From the NCBI GenBank assembly GCA_029204225.1, contig CM055112.1:46045063-46109062 (forward strand): 64,000 nucleotides of DNA, read 5' to 3'. Positions 21,006 through 33,119 of this stretch are shown piece after piece; positions within the stretch are counted from its first letter, which is position 1; each line of letters starts with the position of its first letter. The DNA is from Diphasiastrum complanatum (taxonomy: Eukaryota; Streptophyta; Lycopodiopsida; Lycopodiales; Lycopodiaceae). The notes beneath the pieces were generated by a model. That model was not told the origin of the DNA, ran no database searches, and saw only the letters and a program-made list of their open reading frames with translations. The translations under genes were made by a program, and so were the position numbers.

Positions 21006-21507
21006 ACCCAACCCGACGATGAGCTGGCAGATTTTTACGTGGACACAGTACCAGAATGGGCTGTCGACATTGTTGAATATCTAATGCGGGGCCAACCAGA
21101 CAAATCACTACCAAAGGCGGAACAGTGGAAATTGATCTTGAAGGCTAGACCTTATCAGCTGATTGTCGGCCAGTTGTATCGAAGAGGTCCTGATGGAATT
21201 CTTCGATAGTGTATTCTTCCTCATGAGACCACCCAGATAATTTCGCTTTCACATGAAGGCATGGGTGGAGGTCATTTTGCATCTGACATTACAGTTTACA
21301 AGATCCTGCAATCAAGATGTTGGTGGCCATCCATTCATAAATATACGGAGGAATACTTGAAAAAGTGCGATGTGTGCCAAAGGGCAAGGAGACCAACGAG
21401 ATTAAATTATGATCTACTGCATCCAGTCTTAGCCCAAGCACCATTCGAAAAATGGAGATTGGATTATATCGGTCCAATTCACCCTACAGCAAGGAGTTCC
21501 CAGAACC
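21006..21507 (+). pseudogene. Gypsy integrase N-terminal part, truncated
   Basis: Contains the His/Cys zinc-binding region (HEGMGGGHF ... CDVCQRARRPT) and WRLDYIGPIHP, then breaks at about 21507. The catalytic D-D-E core, present in the copy at 27930-28880, is missing. The next bases match that copy's region near 29768, so about 1.7 kb was deleted. Confidence 0.88.
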
Positions 21508-21702
21508 AAGTTTTTTGTTTTCAACCAAACTTCCTACCAGCTGTCATCTGCTCATATTAAACACCGATCTGCGTTCTGAACTACAATCATTGTCATCCAA
21601 CACTCATTATTCCCAGTTTTCTACTATTTCCACATCTTTTTCTATTTTCCACCGTTTTTTCTACTTTTTTGACTTTTTTGACCACTAATCATCCTTGCTA
21701 AC

Positions 21703-24700
21703 ATGGCCTCCTCATCCTCTGAAGACTCTTGCGCCAAATAGGTGATCCAGCGTGACATCCCCGAGGCCACACAGATTTGGCCTCTACCCTCTAACACTTT
21801 GATCCCTGGCTACAGACAGCCAGCCCACTTCTAGTGGCAATGGGTTTTTACCCAGCGCTCTACCATTATGAGATTAACATGGGCCTCGCCCTTCACGCTT
21901 ACGCCACCTGGGATGAGGTCAAGGCTCGTTTCCACTTCCTGTACCAAGGTACCACGTACAAGGTCAGGATTAACGCTGACTCGATGGTCACCATTGGCAT
22001 TATGTCTGATGATCGTCAACCCATCTCCCATCGCCACGCCAAAGCTCTGATCAAACCATTCGTCACCCAAACCACACCAGAAATCCCCATCCAGACTAAC
22101 AATGGTTACCTGATAAACGCTATCACAAATCCGTCATTCAGGCGGCTGCGCATCTGTTGAATAACTTTCTGGTTATTTCAACATTTTGCAAGGACATAAT
22201 CTAGTCTACGCTGCTGAGTCAGATAGTGGAATCTGGAATTCCCTAACTCATCCGTTGTGCCATATGACTAGCATAGCTTCCTTTTTCGATAACTAACAAA
22301 CTCCATCAAACCCAACAACCGTGAGCGAATCACAACAGGCCCCCTGTTGTGTAACTTTGCCTGCGCACATCTCGAGGCAAAAGTGCGCGGTTTCCAACGC
22401 TCATCCCTCATGTCTACCCTTGTGCCACATACTAACCTTTATCCACCAACTCAAGCATCTACCTCCTCCCAACCTACAGTCATTAACACAACGGCCATCA
22501 AATGAATGTGTGGTGCTGCCTCTACATCCACATCTCCACCTGTTACCTGAAGACGTGTCTCCACTACCGCACTAACTACTCCATCAACCACCGCCACTTC
22601 TTCTTTTGTGCAACCCCCCACTTTGATTTATGTTGTCGCTACCTCTCTTCCTGTTCCATCCACATCTGTTTCTGTCTCCATCCACGTTTCTTCTGTTGAT
22701 ACCACTCCTACTTCTCTTCCAGTGTCCACTACTACATCCATCACCATCGCATCCTCCATCACTCATTCCACCACCGTTGCTCCTCTCACATTCAATCCTT
22801 CTGATTCACAACTGTCCCCCGACACTCTGGCATGGATGCAAGTTATCAATTTTTCACTCCCACGCCAAACACTTTCTGCTCCATCCTCACCTTCTTTCAT
22901 ACTCCACACCACCCTTCAGTTCTCCACTGTTCCTCCCATCCTCTCGTTCGGGCAAACCGTCCTCACCCTTGTTTCCATAATTGTTTCTCACACCCCACCC
23001 GCTTTGCCAACAAAGGTTGCCAAGGGCAGCCAACCGCTGCTTGATGACGCATTTGTACAAACAATTTTTGTAGCATCACCAGATCGGACTGACCCTACCA
23101 CCCCATATGGCATCAGGACAATTGAAAACCTGATCGAAGACAACGGCAACAGAATTCCACAAGTCGTCGGGGCCGATACAACACAAGCCCCTACCAGTGC
23201 CAATGTACCAGCTGCTCCCACGGATCTAATGACGACGTACCAAACTCTAGGAAAATACATCCTGGATGCGGTAGCGGCCAAAGCTATTCTGGAAAGCAGG
23301 GTACTACATTTGGCAACGAGTAATACACAGCTGCGAGCAGACCTCACCAAGCTGCAGCAAGAGCTGATTCTGGCTCAGCAACACGAACAAGAAGGGCACC
23401 AGGAGATTGCCAAGCTGCAGCAGAAGGAGGAGGGCCTACACAAATATATTCAAAGCCTCTCCAAAGAGCTGATTGAGGCCTCCACAAAGGTGTGGGAGCT
23501 TCAAGTTGAAGCATCCCAACGGCTTGCCCCCATCCAGGCGCAACTTACACTTTTGGAAGCAGAGAACACGTGCCTGAGAATAGAGGTCAAAGCCTTACAA
23601 GATGAAAAGCTCGTCTAGTTAGCTGAATCTGCACCGGACACAAGGCCACTTTCCCAATCAAACATGAATCTTCTACGACATCAGGTGCAGATTTATAGCC
23701 AAACCCTCAACAGCTACCAGGCGGAGTTCAATAAGTATCGGACAAGCGCAACACAAGAGCTCGCCCAGGCCAAGCAAGCCCTCAAGGCATGCCAACAATA
23801 CATGGAAACGAAGGCCCAGCCCACCCCCGTGGTAGTTCCACCGCCACCTAATTTTGACGCTGCACAGGCTAGTACCAACCAAGATCAAAGCCAGCAGACA
23901 GCAGGAGGATTTCAACCTGATCAAGGGTCCGAAGGCCAGGACCAAGGGCAGACAGATGCGGCTGCTGAGACGCGAGACCAAAGCCAAGGCGCAACCACCA
24001 GCCAAGGCCAAGCAACATCATCCAGAGGTTCGCGTACGATATCCGCCAGCCGGGCCTTCCGAAGACCAAAGTCCGTGGAGGAGAACATCAATGAGTTTTT
24101 ATCCAAATATCCCCACGAGTCATCAAGAGGCAACTGGCAGATATCATTCTCAGCTCAGACCATTAAGAGAAAGGACTGCAAGCCTTACCCGCCCTCCAAC
24201 CACAACCGAAGTGGCGACATCAGATATTTGAGAGAGACCCTGCGGCCATCAAAGCTTACGTGACGAGTCTGCAACAGTTACGGGTGAACGCGCATTTCCT
24301 GCCATGTCCAATAAGATCAAAATGGGCGGAATGCGGCACTCCTCTGGACCAGATCACACTACACAATTTCAACTGGCCAATCATCAAATCCGAATATGGG
24401 TGGACTACGGATGTAGATGCCAGAAGGGCTCTCTCCGCATTCGCCAGTCACTACATCAATTGTCCCGATCCCACAGTCCATGCGGCAGCCACTTACGCCC
24501 GGGACTTAGAATATTTAATGGGCGTTTAAACAAAATGGGATGATTTCCTTCCCTCCATATTTTTTGATCCAAATAAGACGCTAGTTTCTGACAAAGTCGA
24601 AGACCAACTGCCAGTCGTTCGCGTATATTACTGAGCTGCATTCCTTGGAGATCTCTGGACGAAACGACTCCAAGCATGGGTGGATCATAAATGGCTGACA

Positions 24701-24846
24701 AGAGTCCACAAGTCCTTCCACACGTCAAAGGACTCGAAGAAATTGGACCATCTCAACTTCATGGAAGACGTTATGGGCTATCTGATCCACCAGAGGCGGT
24801 CCAAGAGAACGCTATACTAAATCGGCAGAGTGCCGAGGGACCGGCA
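21703..24846 (+). pseudogene. Extra sense-strand frame downstream of gypsy integrase (unknown protein, coiled-coil)
   Basis: The frame starts MASSSSEDS with a TAG at 21738 that is CAG in the second copy. In order: a conserved globular-looking part (HYEINMGLALHAYATWDE, KVRINADSMV), a Ser/Thr/Pro-rich part (22608-23050), a heptad-rich Leu/Gln/Glu coiled coil (about 23220-23800), a Gln/Gly-rich stretch (23850-24030), and a C-terminal part (VNAHFLPCPIRSKWAECG at 24283) that runs to the 3' LTR with several shifts and stops. The longest open segments are 22608-23618, 23664-24263 and 24260-24529. I do not recognise the family. Some Tat-lineage gypsies carry extra frames, but identity with those is unproven. 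It might be structural (coiled coil) or regulatory; nothing visible decides. Confidence 0.6.
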
Positions 24847-24866
24847 CTACTTCAGGCCGTGGATCC

Positions 24867-25687
24867 TGTTGGGGGTATTCCCAACAAAGTGTAAATAAAT
24901 AAAATCCTCCAATAAAATGTGTTGCGAGGGCATGGCATCCTACGTGTATAAGCCCATGGCCCAATGAGCACGCAATTAAAGTTGTAAATAAAATAAACTT
25001 GACTTGGGCCTTGGAATTAAAATAAAACTAGAGGCCCAATGTCATTTTTAAACTTAGAGATCACTTTTTAGAGTTGGGTCCAAATTGGGACTCACATAAA
25101 TCTTGTGATTTCTAATGTACTTTTTGTGGACCCTTGTATCAAGTTGGGTCCAAGATGAATGGATAGGATCATTGTGAATATTAGCCAATAAGATTGAGGG
25201 GCAAGGGCCTTCCCCATTTTATAAAAAGGCACCATTTGTACACTATTTCCATGCTTAATGAGAAGGAGAAAACTCTACCATTTTTGGAAGAGAAGCATCC
25301 TCATTTGCTATTCACTACTTGCTAATGCTCTTGATTGTGTTTTTCGTCGATTTCTATTTCCATGTTTATTGTTTGCCATAGTGAATAGTTTTCCATTAGC
25401 AAGCATAAGGAGCATTTGAGCTAACCTCCACCCTCACTCTCTATCTCTCTCTTTCTCTTCCCTTCTCAATCTCTTCTTCTCCATTCCTTCTCTTCAACCA
25501 AAACCATGATGAATGTTAGTGTAGAGGAGTAGAGTTATAGGGGAGTAGTGTAGTGGTGAGTAGAGTTAAGGAAGAAAGTAGGAAATTAACTAGAAGTAGC
25601 ATCTATTCATAGTTAGATACCTATCTAGTAATCTAACCTTTGTTGACAGGCGGAAGAGCTATACTACAAGAGATCTTCGACCCCACA
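24867..25687 (+). repeat. 3' LTR of the gypsy element
   Basis: 821 bp, TGTTGGGG...CCCCACA, closely matching the 5' LTR apart from the 42-base indel. No purine-rich tract precedes it, and the extra frame runs up to its edge, which is unusual. A CT-rich stretch lies at about 25430-25465. Confidence 0.93.
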
Positions 25688-27180
25688 AGTACTAGTTGCA
25701 GTGTCCATACATCATTCTTCTTCATGGATCCAATCTCTTCATTCATGGCTTGGATCCATTTGTCCTTGTCTGGACTATCGATGGCTTCCTCGAATGTTTG
25801 TGGTTCATCACTAAATCCACAAAACTCTTCAGATGTCAAAGCCGAGCTGCCTGGCATGAATCTAGCTTGCGCTCTCCGTTTTCTTGTTGATCTCCAAGGA
25901 TATTCTTTGGGTACTGCAATGTCATTGTTTTGTCTTTTCGGCTAGGTCCAAAAACTTTTCGGTTTACATGCGTTCTAGCTGCAGGCATGCTTGTCGTCCT
26001 TTCTTCATCTGATTTATCACAAAGTTGGGTTTAAACATCATTGTTTGAGTGTTTGGGTTCTGCTCCCTTTGTCACGGTTGGCAGGTCGTAGGACTGCTTT
26101 CCTAAGACTTCATAGCTGGTTGAATCATCATCGGCCATTGTTCTAGTCTCATCGAACTTGACATCTCTAACTGTCTTCACTTGATTCATCTCTGACATGT
26201 AGATCTTGTAGTATGACAAATGGTTGTCATACTCAACGAGGTATCCTTGTTCGACTTTCTTATTGAGCTTCTTTCGAAGCTTGTCTGGAATGTGTGCATA
26301 AGCTGCACAGACAAAAATCCGAACGTGCGTCAGATTGGGCTTTCTGCCCCACCATAGTTTGTGTGGTATCGTGTGAGAAACACCTGATTTGTCTATATGG
26401 ATGTAGGTAGTTGTAGCTATTGCTTCAGTCCATAGCACTCTTGCCGTTTGTGAAGGATTTCTTGATCACTACAAAAGTCAGCGAAGCAGTTCGAGATGTA
26501 TGCTCCACCATTATCAGTTCTGATCTGCTTCACCTTGCTTCTTGTGCATCTTCTACTCAGTTCACGTATTTTGTGAACTTGTCGAGTGCTTCCGATTTGT
26601 TGTGTATGAGGTAGACTCTGGTGAACTTGTTGTAGTCATCAATAAAAGTAATGTAGTATTTTGAGCCACCTACTAAGATCATGTCAAAAGGTCCGCAGAT
26701 GTCCAAATGTACCAGCTCCAAAATCTTTGTCATTCTGAATGAGTCCATGGTGAAAGGAGTTCCAGACATCTTCCCTAGTCTTCTGTGCCATAGAACATTT
26801 GTAGATTCGTGAGCTTGGTGTACTTGATCTGTTGGTAGGTGCACCTTCAGATGATACAAGTTTCCATGTCGTCTTCCTTGTGTAACAAGTGTGCTGGTGC
26901 TGGCATCAATGACATTGCATGTTTCCTTTGAAAACATCATGCGCATCTCAGCGTTTTCTATTCTTGCAACTGAGAGCAAGTCTTGTTATAGTGTGGGCAC
27001 AAATAGAACGTCATCTAATCGTCGGTCTTTGCCGTTTGTGTTGAGCCATAATGAACCAATGCCATTCACTTGATGTCTTGATCCGTCTCCAAGAACTATG
27101 TATCTAGATGGATTTGTACTTCAGAAGTCAGACATTATTCGTCTGGATGTAATGAAGTGAGAGGTTGTTTCTGAATCAAG
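25688..27180 (-). pseudogene. Ty1/copia protease-integrase-RT start, 5' part of the interrupted element
   Basis: Reading right to left: a protease region with DSETTSHF where the family has D-S-G (about 27150), LGDGSRHQVNGIGSLW, LLSVARIENAEM, integrase N-terminus with NVLWHRRLGKMSGTPF, LDICGPFD and YYITFIDDYNKF, then KPNLTHVRIFVCAAYAHIP, and the RT approach EEAIDSPDKDKWIQAMNEE ... NDVWTL. It stops exactly at the gypsy 3' LTR; the continuation is at 15410 leftward. Several frameshifts are present; gag was not seen. Confidence 0.88.
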
Positions 27181-27675
<495 letters not shown>

Positions 27676-27705
27676 AAATCACTACCAAAGGCGGAACAAT
27701 GAAAA

Positions 27706-28880
27706 TTGATCTTGAAGGCTAGACCTTATCAGCTGATTGTCGGCCAGTTGTATCGAAGAGGTCTTGATGGAATTCTTCGGTGGTGTATTCTTCCTCATGA
27801 GACCACCCAGATCATTTCGCTTTCACATGAAGGCATGGGTGGGGGTCATTTTGCATCTGACATTACAGTTTGCAAGATCCTGCAATCAGGATGTTGGTGG
27901 CCAATGATTCATAAGGATACGGAGAATACTTGAAAAAGTGCGATGTGTGCCAAAGGGGAAGGAGACCAACGAGATTGAACTATGATCTACTGCACCCAGT
28001 CTTAGCCCAAGCATCGTTCAAAAAATGGGGATTGGATTATGTTGGTCCAATTCACCCTGCGGCAAGGAGTTCCCAAGCTCGATACATAATCGTAGCCACA
28101 TATTACCTCACCAAATGGGTCAAAGCCAAGGCAGTAAGAGTAGCTGATGCTAGGACTACTGCCAAGTTCCTTTATGAAAATATCATTGTGTGCTTCGGAT
28201 GCCCGGTGGAGCTAGTCAGTGATCGCGGAAGCCATTTCATCAACGAGACCGTCAAGGTCTTGTTGGAGAAATTCTTTGTGATCCACAAAACCAGTACGCC
28301 TTATTATCCTCGTGGTAATGGGCAAGCAGAATCATCCAATAAGATCCTGTGTAGCGTGCTCACAAAAATAGTTGAAGCTAGCAGATCAGATTGGGAACAC
28401 AAGTTACATGCTGCATTGTGGGCATTCAGGACATCATATAAAGGAAGCACTGATCAAACACCCTTCCAATTGGTATATGGTCAGGATGCTGTGATGCCAG
28501 TAGAGTTTTTAGTTCCTTCATTAAGGATTGCCACCGCACAACGTCTTAATGAGTCCAAATCTCTACAGCTATGCCACAAAGCTCTGTATAAACTCTGTGA
28601 AACAGGCTTACTAGCTGTGCATGCACTGGCAGTTGAAAAGGAAAGACGCAAAGCTTGGCATGATTGTAGATTACAAAAGAAGGATCTTCATTCAGGAGAT
28701 CTGGTCCTGATGTATAAAACCAAGGCGATCCAGAAAAAGTTAAAATTCACTGGCGAAGGTCCTTATAGGATCAAGAAAATTTTTAATCATGGAGCTGTGA
28801 GCTTAGAAAAGCTAGATGGGACGCCATTCGACACACCCATCAACGGTAGCCGGTTCCACAAGTACTGGCCACCACACTGA
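27706..28880 (+). pseudogene. Gypsy integrase with catalytic core, one frameshift
   Basis: HEGMGGGHF and CDVCQRGRRPT give the zinc-binding N-terminus. The core shows WGLDYVGPIHP (first Asp), ELVSDRGSHF (second Asp) and PYYPRGNGQAESSN (Glu). The C-terminal part has LVLMYKTK and FTGEGPYRI and ends GSRFHKYWPPH with TGA at 28878. A single G missing near 27928, compared with 21346, shifts the frame; from 27930 on 316 codons are open. This is the most complete integrase of the family here. Confidence 0.9.
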
Positions 28881-29954
28881 GACAGATCCAGATTGGGGGT
28901 GACACGTTACAAAAAGCTAATCTGCTAAGCCATCACCACTAGATCTAAGGAGATCAAGCCAAATCAAGCTAGATCCATCAAGATTCAGCCAGATCTGACA
29001 AGATCGGGGAAATCCAACAGAATCCAAGGGGGATGAGATCCAAATAGGATAAAAAAGAAATCAAATCATCAGATAACTGATGGATCTACTACCAAGAATC
29101 CATCAGATCTTTCAGAGAATCACCAACAGTCAAATCAAGCCTGGATGAAGCTGATTACTAGTTTACAAAAGTTAAAAATCATAAAATCTCGAGATCTCTT
29201 CAAAAAACACTCCAAAAGAGCACTTTTTCATGATTTTTTTAGATCCCCTGGGAGATAGCTCTTGAAAATTGGACGGTCACCAGATCTGACCTAGATGCAT
29301 CCATGAAAATCTCTGCACAAGTTCCTAATGGAGGAATCATCATTTTTTAGTGTATGAGAGAGTTCCCAGAAGCTGAATTTTCAGAACCCTCACAGAGCAT
29401 CAAGATCATCTTACCAACTCTCGCAAGGTGCCTAAATGGAATCAGAGCAGTGAAATTAGCCTGCCTACATGGTCTGATCTTTAAAATCCAATCACACGAA
29501 CAAGTTGTGCAAGAAATCACTTCTTGCGAGAGTTGATCCCTCACAGAACCTTTACATAGCAGTCAAATCACTTTCTAAACTCTCGCAGACTTCCCTGAGG
29601 TCTTAGAATATTGTGAAGAAGGTGCCTGCCAAAATTTGGGTGGAACTGAACAAGAAAAAGTGGATTTTCACCTAATACGCACTCTAAATTCCACTATATA
29701 AGGGCTGAATTCGAGTCATTTGTCACCTTTGCTAGCAAAGCTCTGTCGAAATTTACTCTGAAATTACCAAGTTCTCCGTTTGCAACCAAACTTTCTACCA
29801 GCTATCATCTAATGTTACTGAACACCGATCTGCGCTTTGAACTACACTCCTTATCATCCAACACTCGTTATTCACAGTTTTCTGCCATTTCCACATCCTA
29901 TTCCATTTTCCACCATTTTTTTAAATTTTTCGACCACTAATCATCACTGCTAAC
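28881..29954 (+). other. Non-coding spacer between gypsy integrase and extra frame
   Basis: Stop-rich. Contains CACTTTTTCATGATTTTTTT and CCTGGGAGATAGCTCTTGA near 29220-29270, which resemble the tandem units at 63090-63600. A TATATAAGGG motif at 29695-29704 lies about 250 bases before the extra frame's ATG and could be an internal promoter, by inference only. Confidence 0.45.
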
Positions 29955-30787
29955 ATGGCTTCCTCATCCTCTGAAGACTCTGGTGCCAAACAGGTGATCC
30001 AGCGTGACACCCCCGAGGCCACACAGATTTGGCCTCTACCCTCTGACGCTCTGATCCAACCATGGCTACAGACAGCCGGTCCACTTCTAACGGTAATGGA
30101 TTTTTACCCGGCGCTCTTCCATTCTGAGATTTACATGGGCCTTGCCCTTCACGCTTACGCCACCTGGGATGAGGACAAGGCTCGTTTCCACTTCCTATAC
30201 CAAGGTACCACGTACAAGGTCAGGATTAACGCCGACTCGATGGTCATTGTGGCATTATGTCCGGTGATCGTCAACCCATCTCCCATCGCCATGCCAAAGC
30301 TCTGATCACACCGTTCATCACCCAAACCACACCAAAAATTCCCATCCAGACTAACAATGGTTACCTGATAGAAGCTATCACGGGACCCGTCATTCAGGCG
30401 GTTGCGCATATGTTGAATAACATTTTGGTTATTTCAACATTTCGCAAGGACAGAATCCAATCTACGCTGCCGAGTCAGATAATGGAATCCTTTCTGGAAT
30501 TCCCTAGTCCCTCCGTTGTGCCATACGATTGGCATAGCTTCCTTATTCGAGAACTAACCAACTCCATCAAACCCAACAACCATGAGCGAATCGCAGCAGG
30601 CCCCCTATTGTGTAACTTTGCCTGCGCACTTCTCAAGATAAAAGTACGTGATTTCCAACGCTCATCTCTTTTATCTACCCTTGTGTCACATACTAACCTT
30701 TATCTGCCATCTCAAGCATCCACCTCCTCCCAACCTGCAGTTATTAACACAACGGCTAGCAAACGAATGCGTGGCACTGCTATCTAA
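29955..30787 (+). pseudogene. Extra frame, N-terminal part (second copy)
   Basis: MASSSSEDSGAKQVIQ starts at 29955, without the nonsense codon of the first copy. One base is missing near 30245 relative to 21989, so the frame shifts; it continues as 30257-30787. Shared blocks with the first copy include LALHAYATWDE, TYKVRINADSMV, SHRHAKALI and TNNGYLI. Protein-level conservation between diverged copies argues the frame was once coding. Family not recognised. Confidence 0.65.
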
Positions 30788-31639
30788 ACAAATATTTGAC
30801 TGGGATGTGTAATATTCACAGTGACTACTACAACGACATGTCTAGTTATCCAAAAATATTTGGGTAAATTGGCATCCAGGTTCACCAATGATGAAACGAT
30901 TTGGTCAAGGTCTGTAGTTGTAAAGATTACTTTATCTTTTAGGCTCTTCGGGTATTAGATAAGCAATCAGATCAAACAACAACTAGCAAATAGATTCATC
31001 AAACAGAATCGTATTGGCTAAAGATTCCTCTTAATCGAATACAGAGAATTAGTTCTTATCGTAGGAAGCAAACAGAACAGAGCATCAAACAAACTCATTA
31101 TCTGAACACATAGCTCATTCAGAATTGAAAGAAGTTTTGCTAAAGGTTATGCTTAACAACTTCGGCTAATTCTTTGTACATGTTAATCAGAATTGTTGCT
31201 TGTTAGTAATGCCTAAAAATCTATGTTAGAGTGGCTGAAATTCAGTAAAACATGAGAAGTATGTGTGGGGCAAACAGAACAGTATCACAATCAATTATAG
31301 ATCATATAGAGTGTATTCGCTCAAATGATAAGAAGTAATAATGTAAAAGATAGCAGAGAAAAAGTATGCTCAAGCTATAGAAACTTGCTCTTCTCTCTCT
31401 ATTGGTATTCAGCTCTGTGAAAAATGCATAAGTACAATGCCACGAAGTGTCGACCTTATAGGAACGATTACCGGCCTCAATGTCATTTACCAACCATCAA
31501 AATGTCGGTTGAGATCCGCTACTGCGTCTCTATAGAACGTCGCAAATTCTACCCTAAATGTGAATTTACAAAGTGCAAATAGGCCTTTACATGAATTTAG
31601 GCACTATAGCACACTTACATGTTTAAAAATTGACAAATT
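30788..31639. other. No gene seen
   Basis: AT-rich. It may be 3' non-coding sequence of the minus-strand coding remnant to its right, but no LTR ends or motifs were recognised. Confidence 0.4.
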
Positions 31640-33045
31640 TTACAATATATAACAAAAACTTGGATAATGTGGGAGCATGAGGCTCCACATATCCCCTTCC
31701 TCAACTGTGCATCGGCTCGCAAACAACTTATTTACATCTTTCTCTGTCTTTCTGTTGGTTGGCTTGCTATGAAAAATAGCCTTAGCTCGGGCTTCGTTCT
31801 CTTCATTCACTTGCTCCAAGGTCATCCCTTTTGTAGCGAGGATATAATTATTTTTCTGATTATATTCTTCCTGGAATTATAATCTTCCTTGATTCCGCAA
31901 TGGTGCGAGAGGGTTATCGATCAATGTGTTATTTACAAGATGCATGTACCAACTATCCTCAAATAGGATTTCAGACATCTTGGCAGAAGGGACAATTAGT
32001 GAAAGGGCAGCATATGTATATTCTAGGAATTTTTCTTTAATGTACAGTTGTTGAACAAATAAAGGGACATATGAAATAAGAGAAGCAATATTTACATAAT
32101 TGTAAGTGTGGGATGGTCTGGTTATTGGATTAGTGGAGCAAAGTATATTATTTGTTTTGACTTCCTCCAGATAATGAGAATAGTTAGCTTCCCAATCTGT
32201 GTAGATTTTCCACAAATCAGGGAACTGGTTTAAGGCTAGAAACAACTTCTTTAACATCGAAAATGTTAATTGAATCTAACTTATTCAGATACTCATCCAG
32301 AGCTGGAAAAATAATATTTTCAAATGTTTTTAGATATTCTAAAATATATATATACAAGGATCCTGCGATCACATGGATATAGTTAGTTTGCACATTGAAC
32401 TTATTTTGAACAATGGCAAGAGCAAGGATTCCTTTTTGGTGCACTGTGGCCCAAAGAGAATTTAGGTTAGAAAAAGTCCAACTAGAGTTATGGACTACAA
32501 AAGGGTGGAAGAAAATTTTTTAGTTCTTGCTGAAATGTCTGAAATTATGTCTTTAGTAGTGAATACACTACCTTGTTTTTCTTTACAATAGCTCCACTGT
32601 GCGATGCCCCAACTTGTTGTGGAATAATACTTAGTGTCTCAGGTTGGTCTACAGCAGCTGTGACACTAACTGTTTGTACCTTTGCAGCCTCTTCGGAATC
32701 GGTCTGCATCTCTTGATCCTTCTAGATTTGCTTGCAGATGATGTCTGTTTGGATGGCCTTATCTGATATAGCTTTGGCTGGCTCATCCGTTTGCATTGAC
32801 TGATCCTGGCACTGTGTTGGTTCTTCCTCCTCAAAAATTCGCATTTGACTTGATTGAAATTTAGCCTCTTCCAACTCGTCTTTTAATTTCTCATAAGCAA
32901 CCATTTGCAGTTGCAGATATTGCAGCTGGAAGGTTTGGATCATCCTTTCTTGAATTCCCTTCCAGGCTGTTGGGTCAATCCTGTATCTGCCATGAGATAC
33001 GCAGGCTCCCAATGTAACTTTGGTGTTGATTCGTGTTAAGAATTA
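31640..33045 (-). pseudogene. Unrecognised minus-strand coding remnant with repeated QTD motifs
   Basis: Right to left: an open stretch from about 33045 with GACVSHGRYRIDPTAWKGIQ, then a coiled-coil-like part (QLQYLQLQMVAYEKLKDELE), an acidic patch, and three similar motifs SMQTDEP, KAIQTDI and EMQTDSE (the last past a TAG). Further frames at 32217-32444, 31877-32257 and 31640-31825 (DLWKIYTDWEANYSHYLEE, NEENEARAKAIFHSKPTN) are in shifting phase. Similar codon texture and order suggest one decayed protein of 400 or more residues. I recognise no retroelement or host family. Confidence 0.4.
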
Positions 33046-33119
33046 GATATGCAACATCAAGCATTCACCATAAGCAATCACCACAAGAAGACGGAAGAAG
33101 AACACACATTGTCACTCTA

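Larger units (their letters stand above)
15411..25687 (+). mobile_element. Full-length Ty3/gypsy retrotransposon with extra 3' reading frame (Tat-like)
   Basis: Two LTRs (15411-16189 and 24867-25687) start TGTTGGGGGTATTCC and end CTTCGACCCCACA. A PBS matching tRNA-Asp follows the 5' LTR. Between them lie a gag remnant with a zinc knuckle, protease, RT, RNase H and the N-terminal integrase, then a 1.7-kb-class deletion and a long extra frame. Flanks are GGTAC on the left and AGTAC on the right, a 5-bp target duplication with one change. The insertion interrupts a minus-strand copia at the start of its RT. Many stops show it is not autonomous now. Asp-type PBS plus an extra frame suggests the Tat/Athila branch, by inference. 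Confidence 0.92.
27676..30787 (+). mobile_element. Second Ty3/gypsy copy: integrase plus start of the extra frame, both ends missing
   Basis: Starts inside the RNase H-integrase linker (matching 21108 onward) and ends within the extra frame near the equivalent of 22500. No LTR of its own is attached. Between integrase and the extra frame are about 1.07 kb of non-coding DNA (28881-29954), the segment deleted from the first copy. Confidence 0.88.

Noticed and set aside
22584-23350. Minus-strand frames opposite the gypsy extra frame
   Set aside because: They are shadows of the plus-strand coding sequence, and the two gypsy copies agree in the plus-strand frame.
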